Positions 1 through 9,943 of a stretch of DNA of 64,000 nt are shown in pieces. Position numbers and translations under genes: made by a program. The stretch comes from Methylibium sp965279545 (lineage in GTDB: Bacteria; Pseudomonadota; Gammaproteobacteria; Burkholderiales; Burkholderiaceae_C), in assembly GCF_965279545.1 (NCBI RefSeq), contig NZ_OZ257250.1, forward strand, positions 3,410,001 through 3,474,000, read 5' to 3'. The notes under the pieces are model-generated. The model was not told the DNA's origin, ran no database searches, and worked only from the letters and a program-made list of their open reading frames with translations. How positions within the stretch are numbered: the stretch's first letter is position 1; each line of letters opens with the position of its first letter.

Positions 1-2013
1 GGCCCGGCGCGCGCCATGGAAAAGCTCGGACTGGTGCGCGACATCGATCTCGCGCTGCACCTGCCACTGCGCTACGAGGACGAAACCCGCGTGGCACGCC
101 TCGCCGACACCCGCGAAGGCGAGACCGTGCAGATCGAAGGCACGGTGCGCGACAGCCGTGTCGAGCTGCGGCCGCGCCGCCAGCTCGTCGTGCGGCTCGA
201 CGACGGCAGCGGCGAGCTGGTGCTGCGCTTCCTGCACTTCTACCCCTCGCACCAGAAAACGCTCGCCGTCGGCACGCGGCTGCGCGTGCGCGGCGAGCTG
301 CGCGGCGGCTTCCTCGGCCGCGAGATGGTGCACCCGACCTTCAGGGCGGTGAGCGACGATACGCCGCTGGCGACCGCGCTGACACCGGTCTACCCGACGA
401 GTGCCCAGCTGCCGCAGGCCTACCTGCGCAAGGTCGTGGCCTCGGCGCTGAACCGTGCTCCGCTCGACGAGCTGCTGCCCGCGGGCAGCGTGCCGACCGG
501 CCTGCCGGGCCTGAAGCAGGCGCTGCAGTTCCTGCACCACCCGGCGCCCGAGGTGATGCTCGCGACGCTCGAAGACCACAGCCACCCGGCCTGGCAACGA
601 CTGAAGTTCGACGAGCTGCTGGCGCAGCAGCTGTCGCAGCGGCTGGCGCAGCGCGAGCGGGCGAGGCTGCGCGCGCCGGCGCTGCGGGCGCAGGCCGGCG
701 GACTGCACGAGCAGCTGCTCGCGGTGCTGCCCTTCCAGCTGACCGCCGCACAGCGGCGCGTGGCCGAGGAGATCGCGCGCGACCTGGCGCGCCCGCAACC
801 CATGAACCGGCTGCTGCAGGGCGATGTGGGTTCGGGCAAGACGGTGGTCGCGGCGCTGGCCGCGGCGATCGCCATCGATGCCGGCTGGCAGTGCGCTTTG
901 ATGGCACCGACCGAGATCCTCGCCGAGCAGCATTTCCGCAAGCTGGTCGGCTGGCTGGCACCGCTGGGCCTGCAGATCGCCTGGCTCACCGGCAGCCGCA
1001 AGGGCAAGGCGCGCACGCGCATGCTCGAGCGCGTGGCCAGCGGCGAAGCGCGGCTGATCGTCGGCACGCACGCGGTGATCCAGGACCGCGTCGAGTTCGA
1101 GCGCCTCGGACTGGCGGTCATCGACGAGCAGCACCGCTTCGGCGTCGCGCAGCGGCTCGCCCTGCGCCGCAAGCTCGAAGACAGTCCGCTCGAGCCGCAC
1201 CTCCTCATGATGAGCGCGACGCCGATCCCGCGCACGCTGGCCATGACCTACTTCGCCGATCTCGACGTGAGCACCATCGACGAGTTGCCGCCGGGGCGCA
1301 CGCCGATCGTCACCAAGGTATTCGCCGATGGCCGGCGCGACAGCGTGATCGCACGCATCCAGGGCGAGGTCGCGAAAGGCCGGCAGGTCTATTGGGTGTG
1401 CCCGCTGATCGAGGAATCGGAGACGCTGGACCTGCAGAACGCGACCGAAACGCACGCCCTGCTCAGCGAGGCGCTGCCCGGCGCGAGGGTCGGCCTGCTG
1501 CATGGCCGCCTGCCGGCCGCCGAGAAGGCAGCGGTGATGTCGCTGTTCACCGGCGGCCAGATGGCGGTGCTGGTGTCGACCACGGTGATCGAGGTCGGCG
1601 TCGACGTGCCGAACGCCGGCCTGATGGTGATCGAGCATGCCGAGCGCTTCGGCCTGTCGCAGCTGCACCAGCTGCGCGGGCGCGTCGGCCGCGGCAGCGT
1701 CGCGAGCGTGTGCGTGCTGCTCTACACGCCGCCGCTGTCGGACACCGGCAAGGCGCGCCTGCGCGCGATGGCCGAGACCGGCGACGGCTTCGAGATCGCG
1801 CGCCGCGACCTCGAGATCCGCGGCCCCGGCGAGTTCATGGGCGCGCGCCAGAGCGGCGCGGCGCTGCTGCGCTTCGCCGACCTGACCGAGGACGGCGCGC
1901 TGCTCGAACGCGCACGCCAGCTCGCGCCGCAGTTGCTCGACCGCGACCCGCGCGCGGCGCAGGCGCACGTGGATCGCTGGCTCGGCAGCAAGGCCGAGTA
2001 CCTGAAGGCTTGA
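1..2013 (+). CDS. recG: ATP-dependent DNA helicase RecG (5' end outside window)
   Basis: RecG remodels stalled replication forks and branch-migrates Holliday junctions, using ATP. The frame is open from base 1 (reads GPARAMEKLGL), so the ATG at 16 is probably internal and the true start lies upstream. About 670 codons are present, against roughly 690 or more for the family. Visible elements are the N-terminal wedge/OB region (about residues 1-200), Walker A GDVGSGKT, the Walker B/DEAD-type box IDEQHRFG, and late helicase motifs including QLRGRVGRG, which is typical of RecG. The stop is TGA at 2011-2013. Function is secure; only the N-terminus is missing. Confidence 0.96.
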   Translation, partial: GPARAMEKLGLVRDIDLALHLPLRYEDETRVARLADTREGETVQIEGTVRDSRVELRPRRQLVVRLDDGSGELVLRFLHFYPSHQKTLAVGTRLRVRGELRGGFLGREMVHPTFRAVSDDTPLATALTPVYPTSAQLPQAYLRKVVASALNRAPLDELLPAGSVPTGLPGLKQALQFLHHPAPEVMLATLEDHSHPAWQRLKFDELLAQQLSQRLAQRERARLRAPALRAQAGGLHEQLLAVLPFQLTAAQRRVAEEIARDLARPQPMNRLLQGDVGSGKTVVAALAAAIAIDAGWQCALMAPTEILAEQHFRKLVGWLAPLGLQIAWLTGSRKGKARTRMLERVASGEARLIVGTHAVIQDRVEFERLGLAVIDEQHRFGVAQRLALRRKLEDSPLEPHLLMMSATPIPRTLAMTYFADLDVSTIDELPPGRTPIVTKVFADGRRDSVIARIQGEVAKGRQVYWVCPLIEESETLDLQNATETHALLSEALPGARVGLLHGRLPAAEKAAVMSLFTGGQMAVLVSTTVIEVGVDVPNAGLMVIEHAERFGLSQLHQLRGRVGRGSVASVCVLLYTPPLSDTGKARLRAMAETGDGFEIARRDLEIRGPGEFMGARQSGAALLRFADLTEDGALLERARQLAPQLLDRDPRAAQAHVDRWLGSKAEYLKA

Positions 2014-2095
2014 CCCACGTTTGACGCTGGCCTGAAGATCCGCGGGACGGCGATGGCACGACAATGGGGCACACAGTCCATACGGCCGAGCCACG

Positions 2096-3316
2096 ATGCC
2101 GCTTGTTCACACCTTCTCGATGGCGACCTCCCACTCCGCTCACCAACCGACAGCGGCCCCGCCCACGGCACGCGACGTGTCGATCGACATCCTGCGCGGC
2201 GTTGCGCTGGTCTCGATTCTCATCAATCACCTGACGTGGTTCTGCATGAACCTCGGCTACGTCGGGCACAGCGTGCCGACCTTGTCGCGCTTCGGCTACT
2301 CGTCGTCGGCCGAGCTGTTCTTCCTGTTGTCGGGCTATCTGGTCGGGTACATCTACGGGCCCCACAAGCCCGACTACCGCTGGTGGCGCACGACGGGCCA
2401 CCTGCTGCGGCGAGCGGCCCAGCTCTACCTGGTGTCGCTGCTGCTGTACGCCTTCGTTTTCGCCGTTGCCGCAGCCGGGGTGCTGACTCCCGAGCAACTG
2501 GACCGCTTGCGCATCGCCGCACTGGTTCGCGCGCCGACCCAGGCCGCCTGGGACTTCGTGTGGATGCTGCGCTGGCCGCCTCTGCTCGACATTCTTTTCA
2601 CTTATGTCCTCTATCTGATGGCCGCACCGGCCTTCATCGCCGTGCTGAAAGCGGCCCCGCGATCGGCAATCCTGCTGCCGGTCATCGCGTACGTGATGTC
2701 TCAGGTCGCCCCCGAGTTCGGCTACCTGGGCATGGGCTATGGCGACGACGCCTTGGCCGGGCGCTGGAACAAACTCGCCTGGTCGGTGCTGTTCTTCGGC
2801 GGCCTGACGGCGGGCAATGCCACGCTGCTGCGCACGCTGAAGACGCGGCTCGCCGGCAGCGTGCGCGCCTTCGCCGTCGCCGCCGGCACGATGGGCGCGG
2901 TCACGCTGCTGTTCCTTGTCGACACGCGCACCCGGTGGCTCGACCCATTCTTCACGACCATGCCGGGCATTGACCAACCGACGCTGGGCCCGACCCGGAT
3001 CCTGCACACGCTGGTCGTCATCTCCACGTTCTTCACGGCGATGTGGGCCTTCCCCTCGCTCGCTCGAAGCCGACCGGGCCGACTGCTGCAGACCGTCGGC
3101 GAGCACCCGCTGCCGGTGTTCGCCGCAGGCGTGGGCCTGACCTATTCGGGCGCCTTGCTGTATGTGCACCTGGGCGAATCGGGTAGCGCCTACCTGGTGG
3201 CAGTGGTCTTGGCGCTGCTGGCCACCGTCGCGCTGGCCTGCGCGCTGCGGTGGAAGGCGCAGGCCCTGGCGACCGCATCGGCGGCGCCGCGGGGCAACCC
3301 GGCCGGCCGCGGCTGA
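2096..3316 (+). CDS. OpgC-like multi-pass membrane acyltransferase
   Basis: A 406-residue polytopic membrane protein of the OpgC/acyltransferase-3-like type. OpgC family members move succinyl or acyl groups onto periplasmic glucans. The N-terminal pattern RDVSIDILRGVAL followed by a His in the first helix (ILINHLTWF) is the family hallmark. FFLLSGYLVGYIYGPHK follows in helix 2, and about ten hydrophobic segments run to the C-terminus. An alternative start is the ATG at 2120 (MATSHSAH); neither has a strong ribosome-binding site. It is a single gene between recG and oxyR. The substrate cannot be told from sequence, and no glucan-synthesis gene (opgGH) is adjacent. Confidence 0.8.
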   Translation: MPLVHTFSMATSHSAHQPTAAPPTARDVSIDILRGVALVSILINHLTWFCMNLGYVGHSVPTLSRFGYSSSAELFFLLSGYLVGYIYGPHKPDYRWWRTTGHLLRRAAQLYLVSLLLYAFVFAVAAAGVLTPEQLDRLRIAALVRAPTQAAWDFVWMLRWPPLLDILFTYVLYLMAAPAFIAVLKAAPRSAILLPVIAYVMSQVAPEFGYLGMGYGDDALAGRWNKLAWSVLFFGGLTAGNATLLRTLKTRLAGSVRAFAVAAGTMGAVTLLFLVDTRTRWLDPFFTTMPGIDQPTLGPTRILHTLVVISTFFTAMWAFPSLARSRPGRLLQTVGEHPLPVFAAGVGLTYSGALLYVHLGESGSAYLVAVVLALLATVALACALRWKAQALATASAAPRGNPAGRG

Positions 3317-3448
3317 CCCGAGCGCAGCGCCCGCGCTTGCGCGCGCGTGTCGCCGCGGCGAAATGCCCCCAGAATCAAGGCACGGGTTCATCACCCCGAA
3401 CCCTGCCCCTTCCTTGATCGACGGACCCGCCGGACCCAACGCCCCGCC

Positions 3449-4372
3449 ATGACGCTGACCGAACTTCGCTACATCGTCGCCGTGGCGCGCGAACGGCACT
3501 TCGGGCGCGCGGCCGAGGCCTGCTTCGTCTCTCAGCCGACGCTCAGCGTCGCGATCAAGAAGCTCGAGGACGAACTCGACGTGAAGATCTTCGAGCGCGG
3601 CAGCAGCGAGATCTCGATGACACCACTGGGCGAGGAGATCGTGCGCCAGGCCCAGGCCGTGATCGAGCAGGCGCAAGCGATCAAGGAGATCGCCAAACGC
3701 GGCCAGGACCCGCTGGCCGGTGCGCTGCGGCTGGGCATCATCTACACCATCGGGCCTTACCTGCTGCCCGACCTGGTGAAGCACGCGATCGAGATGTTCC
3801 CGCAGATGCCGCTGATGCTGCAGGAGAACTTCACCGTCAAGCTGCTCGAGATGCTGCGCACCGGCGAGCTGGATTGCGCGATCATGGCCGAGCCCTTTCC
3901 CGACACCGGCCTGGCGATCGCACCGCTCTACGACGAGCCCTTCGTCGTGGCCACGCCCGCGACCCACCCGCTCGCGAAGCGCGAGAGCATCTCGTCGGAA
4001 GAGCTGAAGAAGGAGACGATGCTGCTGCTCGGCACCGGCCACTGCTTCCGCGACCACGTGCTCGAGGTCTGCCCCGAATTCGCGCGCTTCTCCAGCGACG
4101 CGGAAGGCATCCGCAAGAGCTTCGAGGGCTCCTCGCTCGAAACCATCAAGCACATGGTGGCCTCGGGCATGGGCGTGACCGTCGTACCCCAGCTCAGCGT
4201 GCCGAAGGAAATGCAAACGCACCTGCGCTACGTCCCTTTCACTGCGCCGCTCCCGACCCGGCGCGTGGTGCTGGCGTGGCGCCGCACCTTCACGCGCTAC
4301 GAGGCGATCGCCGCCTTGCGCAATGCGGTCTATGCCTGCGAGCTGCCGGGCGTCACCCGCCTGACCGCCTGA
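3449..4372 (+). CDS. oxyR: LysR-family hydrogen-peroxide sensor OxyR
   Basis: A 307-residue LysR-type activator. It has an N-terminal winged helix-turn-helix (MTLTELRYIVAVARERHFGR, SQPTLSVAIKKLE) and a C-terminal sensor domain. The redox pair is intact: Cys199 in GTGHCF and Cys208 in EVCPEF, the same numbers as in E. coli OxyR, where they form the activating disulphide. I chose the ATG at 3449 over the upstream in-frame ATG at 3347 because the protein then starts exactly where the family starts. katG lies 130 bp downstream on the same strand, fitting the common oxyR-katG arrangement and direct control of the catalase by this protein. Confidence 0.95.
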   Translation: MTLTELRYIVAVARERHFGRAAEACFVSQPTLSVAIKKLEDELDVKIFERGSSEISMTPLGEEIVRQAQAVIEQAQAIKEIAKRGQDPLAGALRLGIIYTIGPYLLPDLVKHAIEMFPQMPLMLQENFTVKLLEMLRTGELDCAIMAEPFPDTGLAIAPLYDEPFVVATPATHPLAKRESISSEELKKETMLLLGTGHCFRDHVLEVCPEFARFSSDAEGIRKSFEGSSLETIKHMVASGMGVTVVPQLSVPKEMQTHLRYVPFTAPLPTRRVVLAWRRTFTRYEAIAALRNAVYACELPGVTRLTA

Positions 4373-4436
4373 ACCGCACCGGGCCCGGCCGCGCCGAACC
4401 ACCCCCGCGGCTATCGACGCCATTGCCGCACCGTCA

Positions 4437-4465
4437 TTGATCGGGCGGAACCCGGCTCCTAAACT
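4437..4465 (+). promoter_or_regulatory. Candidate sigma-70 promoter for katG
   Basis: TTGATC at 4437-4442 and TAAACT at 4460-4465 are separated by exactly 17 bp, each matching the -35 and -10 consensus at four of six positions. The pair lies 38 bp upstream of the katG ATG in the 130-bp oxyR-katG interval. A ctatcg-type stretch at 4411-4416 might be part of an OxyR site, but the four-half-site pattern is too degenerate to call. Confidence 0.45.
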
Positions 4466-4502
4466 GCCCTCGACTCATCGTGGACAACCTCAGGAGACCG
4501 AC

Positions 4503-6662
<2,160 letters not shown>

Positions 6663-6713
6663 GCGGGCCCGGCTACAGTTCCAGCCATTCCATTTGACCC
6701 AGGAGCGAACACG

Positions 6714-7211
6714 ATGGCCAAGACCAAGAACGCCACGCAGCCGGTGAACATCGGCATTTCGGAGAAGGACCGTGCCGCCATCGCCAAAGGCCTGAACGCG
6801 CTGCTGGCCGACACCTACACGCTCTACCTCACGACCCACAACTTCCACTGGAACGTGACCGGGCCGATGTTCAACACGCTGCACCTGATGTTCATGACGC
6901 AGTACACCGAGCTCTGGAACGCGGTCGACCCGATCGCCGAGCGCATCCGTGCGCTGGGCTTCCCGGCCGCCGGCTCCTACGGCCAGTTCGGCAGCCTCAC
7001 CTCGCTGAAGGACGCACCGGCCTCGCCGCCCAAGGCGCTGGAGATGGTGCGCATCCTCGTCGAAGGCCACGAGGCCGTGGCCCGCACCGCGCGCAACCTG
7101 TTCCCGCTGGCCGACAAGGCCTCCGATGAACCGACCGCCGACCTGCTGACGCAGCGCCTCACGGTGCACGAACAGTCGGCGTGGATGCTGCGCTCGCTGC
7201 TGGAAGCCTGA
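6714..7211 (+). CDS. Dps-like ferritin-family DNA/iron protection protein
   Basis: A 165-residue Dps/ferritin-like four-helix protein, expected to form a dodecamer that oxidises and stores iron and shields DNA. The ferroxidase signature is seen as His45 (HNFHWNVTG), His57 (NTLHLMF), Asp72 and Glu76 (VDPIAERIRALG). The acidic ligand usually found four residues after the second His (LMFETQY in relatives I recall) is Met61 here, which may weaken the metal site. An AGGAGCG ribosome-binding site precedes the ATG. It lies 51 bp after katG on the same strand and is likely co-regulated by OxyR. Confidence 0.9.
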   Translation: MAKTKNATQPVNIGISEKDRAAIAKGLNALLADTYTLYLTTHNFHWNVTGPMFNTLHLMFMTQYTELWNAVDPIAERIRALGFPAAGSYGQFGSLTSLKDAPASPPKALEMVRILVEGHEAVARTARNLFPLADKASDEPTADLLTQRLTVHEQSAWMLRSLLEA

Positions 7212-7407
7212 GCCGGATCTGCCGAGCCGCCGCTGCGGCAGCGGCTCGATCGGCGGCGGCGATGAGCCACGGGGCGGCCACGGCTCCCGCAATGGCGCCA
7301 AGGCCATCGGGAACGAAAGCGCGCAAAGTCGACGGAGCGGGCAAGGGGTCCATGACGGCGTGGACTCCTTGCCGACAGCGCCATGCCGCCACCTACACTC
7401 GCGCCCG
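7212..7407. other. dps-ubiA intergenic region
   Basis: A 196-bp spacer. An imperfect GC-rich inverted repeat (gagccgccgctg ... cagcggctc, about 7224-7247) just after dps could end transcription, but it has no T-run. A minus-strand frame (7159-7392) crosses the spacer; I do not accept it as a gene. Confidence 0.3.
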
Positions 7408-8325
7408 ATGTCCGCCCAACCCGACACATCTCGCCCGTCGCGCCCGGCGCTCTACCTGCAGCTGATCCGCTGGGACCGGCCGGCCGGCTGGCTGCTGCTG
7501 CTGTGGCCCACGCTCGGCGCGCTGTGGCTGGCCGCGGGCGGCTTCCCCGGCTGGCATCTGCTGGCGGTGTTCACGCTCGGCACGGTGCTGATGCGCAGCG
7601 CCGGCTGCTGCGTCAACGACGTGGCCGACCGCGAGTTCGACCGCCATGTGAGGCGCACCGCCCAGCGGCCGGTGACGCGCGGCGCGGTCTCGGCGCGCGA
7701 GGCACTGGCGCTCGGTGCGGTGCTGGCGCTGGCGGCCTTCGGGCTGGTGCTGACGACCAATGCGCTGACCATCGCACTGTCGTTCGCGGCGCTGGCGATC
7801 ACGCTCGCCTACCCCTACGCAAAGCGCTTCGTGTCGATGCCGCAGGCGGTGCTGGGCGTGGCCTTCAGCTTCGGCATCCCGATGGCCTTCAGCGCGGTGC
7901 GCGGTGGCAGCGCCTGGGACCTGACCGCGCTGAACGCCGCCGTGCCGTGGTGGGCCTGGGGCCTGCTGATCGGCAACCTGTTCTGGGTGCTGGCCTACGA
8001 CACCGAGTATGCGATGGTCGACCGCGACGACGACCTCCGCATCGGCATCAAGACCTCCGCCATCACGCTGGGCCGCCACGACGTGGCGGCCGTGATGAGC
8101 TTCTACCAGCTCTACCTGCTGGTCTGGGGCGCCATCGGCTTCTGGCAGGGACTCGGCGTGCCCTTCGCCGTCGGCCTGGCTGCGGCGGCGGTGCAGGTGG
8201 CCTGGCACCACACGCTGATCAAGGACCGCAGCCGCGACGGCTGCTTCAAGGCCTTTCGGTTGAACCACTGGGTGGGGTTCGCGGTGTTTGCGGGGATCGT
8301 GGTGGATCTGGCGTGGCGTGCGTGA
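7408..8325 (+). CDS. ubiA: 4-hydroxybenzoate octaprenyltransferase UbiA
   Basis: A 305-residue membrane prenyltransferase that attaches the polyprenyl chain to 4-hydroxybenzoate in ubiquinone synthesis. Both Mg-diphosphate-binding Asp motifs are present: NDVADREFD (Asn70, Asp71, Asp74, Asp78) and YDTEYAMVDRDDD. Eight or nine hydrophobic helices surround them. The start at 7408 (MSAQPDTS) places the conserved LIRWDRPAGW near residue 20, as in the family; the frame is open to 7360. It is monocistronic, with the lower-GC NYN/HEPN island beginning immediately downstream. Confidence 0.95.
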   Translation: MSAQPDTSRPSRPALYLQLIRWDRPAGWLLLLWPTLGALWLAAGGFPGWHLLAVFTLGTVLMRSAGCCVNDVADREFDRHVRRTAQRPVTRGAVSAREALALGAVLALAAFGLVLTTNALTIALSFAALAITLAYPYAKRFVSMPQAVLGVAFSFGIPMAFSAVRGGSAWDLTALNAAVPWWAWGLLIGNLFWVLAYDTEYAMVDRDDDLRIGIKTSAITLGRHDVAAVMSFYQLYLLVWGAIGFWQGLGVPFAVGLAAAAVQVAWHHTLIKDRSRDGCFKAFRLNHWVGFAVFAGIVVDLAWRA

Positions 8326-8471
8326 CGCGTTGAACTTGATGATCTAACGCCTGCCGCGGCCTCAGATCGCAAGTACTCGTGGCATCAGGATTTGTGCAAT
8401 CCAGAGATTGACTTAGGCTACACGCGCCCGGTAGCGTCACTATCTCCAAACCTTGTTGAGCTTCACAGACC

Positions 8472-8483
8472 ACCATCGATGGT
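8472..8483. promoter_or_regulatory. 12-bp perfect palindrome upstream of the NYN gene
   Basis: ACCATCGATGGT is a perfect palindrome 37 bp before the NYN ATG, extended by outer AGACCA/TGGTCT arms. It could be an operator. The rest of 8326-8520 holds no gene; a TTGACT at 8408-8413 resembles a -35 but has no convincing -10 partner. Confidence 0.3.
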
Positions 8484-8520
8484 CTGCCACTGGCAAATCC
8501 AAATGCGGTAGCAAGCGACT

Positions 8521-9117
8521 ATGCAATCCACACCAGTTCAAGACGTCTGCATTTTCTGGGACAACTCGAATATCTACGTCCCGGCTCAGGATGTGGCACG
8601 CGGGAGAGATGGTGCAACCGTCGGTAGAGACCTACGAATCCAATTCAATCATTTGTACGAACTGGCGCGCGCCGGGAGGAAGATTGTTGCCGGGGTTTGT
8701 GTCGGCTCCCAGCCTCCTGAGCTGCAAGACTTGTGGGCGCGCCTGCGCGAAGTTGGCGTTGAACTTTAGCTTTTCGAAAGAGGCGAGGAGACAGGTAAAG
8801 AACAAGCGGTTGATCAAGCTCTGCAAGTCCATATGCTTCGCGCTGTACTTGATCGCCCTCCCGGCGTAGCCGTCCTCTTGACCGGCGACGGCGCGGGTGC
8901 TCATCTTGGGAAGGGCTACTTTGCAGATCTCAAAAGAATGCACAGCAAAGGCTGGAAAGTAGAAGTTCTGTCATGGAAGGAGTCCTGCCACACCGGGCTT
9001 CAAGAATGGGCAAAGGCAAACGGGGTGTTTATTGCTCTCGACGATCATTACGAATCAATCACTTTCATCAAGGGGCTTCGGCAATCGAAGAAGGTTGCTC
9101 GGCGGCCGGTCGCGTGA
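8521..9117 (+). pseudogene. NYN-domain RNase-like gene interrupted by an in-frame amber codon
   Basis: One reading frame of 198 sense codons carries a single TAG at 8767-8769 (codon 83). With that codon read as any residue, the protein is a complete NYN/PIN-like nuclease domain. FWDNSNIY (Asp14), GKEQAVDQALQ (Asp98) and LLTGDGAG (Asp123) are the acidic metal-binding positions, and KGWKVEVLSW and FIALDD lie in the C-terminal part. Translation after the stop could restart at the ATG at 8833. A CAG-to-TAG change would explain the stop. Base composition is clearly less GC-rich than the flanking genes. Either a recent pseudogene, readthrough, or a sequencing error; the domain call is firm, the status is not. 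Confidence 0.8.
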
Positions 9118-9218
9118 GCGAGTCTGCTAGTGACGCCCAAACCTTCCATCGAGAGGACACTGCCTGGCAAGCCGGCCAGCGCCTCTCCTGTCAAACGATA
9201 GGCCTCATACCCGCGACC

Positions 9219-9875
9219 ATGCGCCTCGATCCTCTCATCTCGCGTCGTCTTGCCGAACTCGACGCAAGGGCTGACGCAATTCTGGCCGCAAGGACGACTT
9301 CGTCCTTTCGTGAGAAGACGCTCTACCACGTACTTCGCTCTGATGCCATCGGTTGGGCGTCGAGCGTTGCGACCCTCATCGAACGCGTGTTCGGTGAGTC
9401 AAGCTTTCACCTCGCAGGTTTCAAAGATCTTCTCAAGAACTTCAACGGCTACGAGCATGAGTTTCGTAGTCTGCACGCAGTTCTTCGCGCAGCGAAGGAG
9501 GACTATGAAGGTGGCTATCTGTTCTCAGTCGTAGGCCTCGCCAAGGCTGAAGCGATGGACGATGCAATCTCGCAGGCTGCATCCCTCCTCTCCGCCGACT
9601 ACAAGGACGCCGCGGCCGTCCTTTGCGGTGTCGCTCTGGAAGTCACACTGAAGCACCTAGCCGGAAAGCACAGCTTAGCTGCTGGAAAACTGGACATGAT
9701 GAACGTTGCACTTTGCAAAGCCAGCGTCTTCAACGTCACGAAGCAGCAGCAAATCACTGCCTGGGCCGCCATTCGGAACCGAGCTGCACACGGCGAGTGG
9801 GCCGCCTACACAAAGTCCGACGTCGAGAACATGCTCCAAGGAGTTCAAGGCTTCGTTGCCGACTACCTGCAATGA
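9219..9875 (+). CDS. HEPN-like domain protein of unknown function
   Basis: A 218-residue mostly helical protein. Near the C-terminus is IRNRAAHGEW, giving Arg186-x4-His191, the Rx4-6H signature of HEPN ribonuclease domains. The preceding YKDAAAVLCGVALEVTLKHL helix is typical of the same group. The N-terminal half (residues 1-110) is not recognisable. The start at 9219 gives MRLDPLISRRL; the frame is open upstream, so the N-terminus is uncertain. It follows the NYN gene by 101 bp in the same low-GC island, between the convergent ubiA and glutamate dehydrogenase genes. Both island genes look RNA-directed, which suggests a transferred RNA-targeting or defence cassette, but this is inference. Confidence 0.6.
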   Translation: MRLDPLISRRLAELDARADAILAARTTSSFREKTLYHVLRSDAIGWASSVATLIERVFGESSFHLAGFKDLLKNFNGYEHEFRSLHAVLRAAKEDYEGGYLFSVVGLAKAEAMDDAISQAASLLSADYKDAAAVLCGVALEVTLKHLAGKHSLAAGKLDMMNVALCKASVFNVTKQQQITAWAAIRNRAAHGEWAAYTKSDVENMLQGVQGFVADYLQ

Positions 9876-9943
9876 GGCCTTGATCGCCCTGAAGACCGCC
9901 GTTGAGGTTTGACCTGCGGAGGATTCACGGTCGGTGCGCCACC

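Noticed and set aside
1835..4423. 862-codon minus-strand frame opposite the OpgC-like gene and oxyR
   Set aside because: Same antisense artefact; no family resemblance.
7159..7392. Minus-strand 77-codon frame between dps and ubiA with an Ala-rich hydrophobic stretch
   Set aside because: Overlaps the dps 3' end, is low-complexity Ala/Arg sequence typical of GC-rich antisense frames, and has no clear ribosome-binding site.
8342..8461. Integron attC-like ends (ATCTAAC at 8342, GTTGAGC near 8455) flanking the island
   Set aside because: The internal arms are not complementary, so no attC hairpin forms; the 7-mers are short enough to occur by chance.
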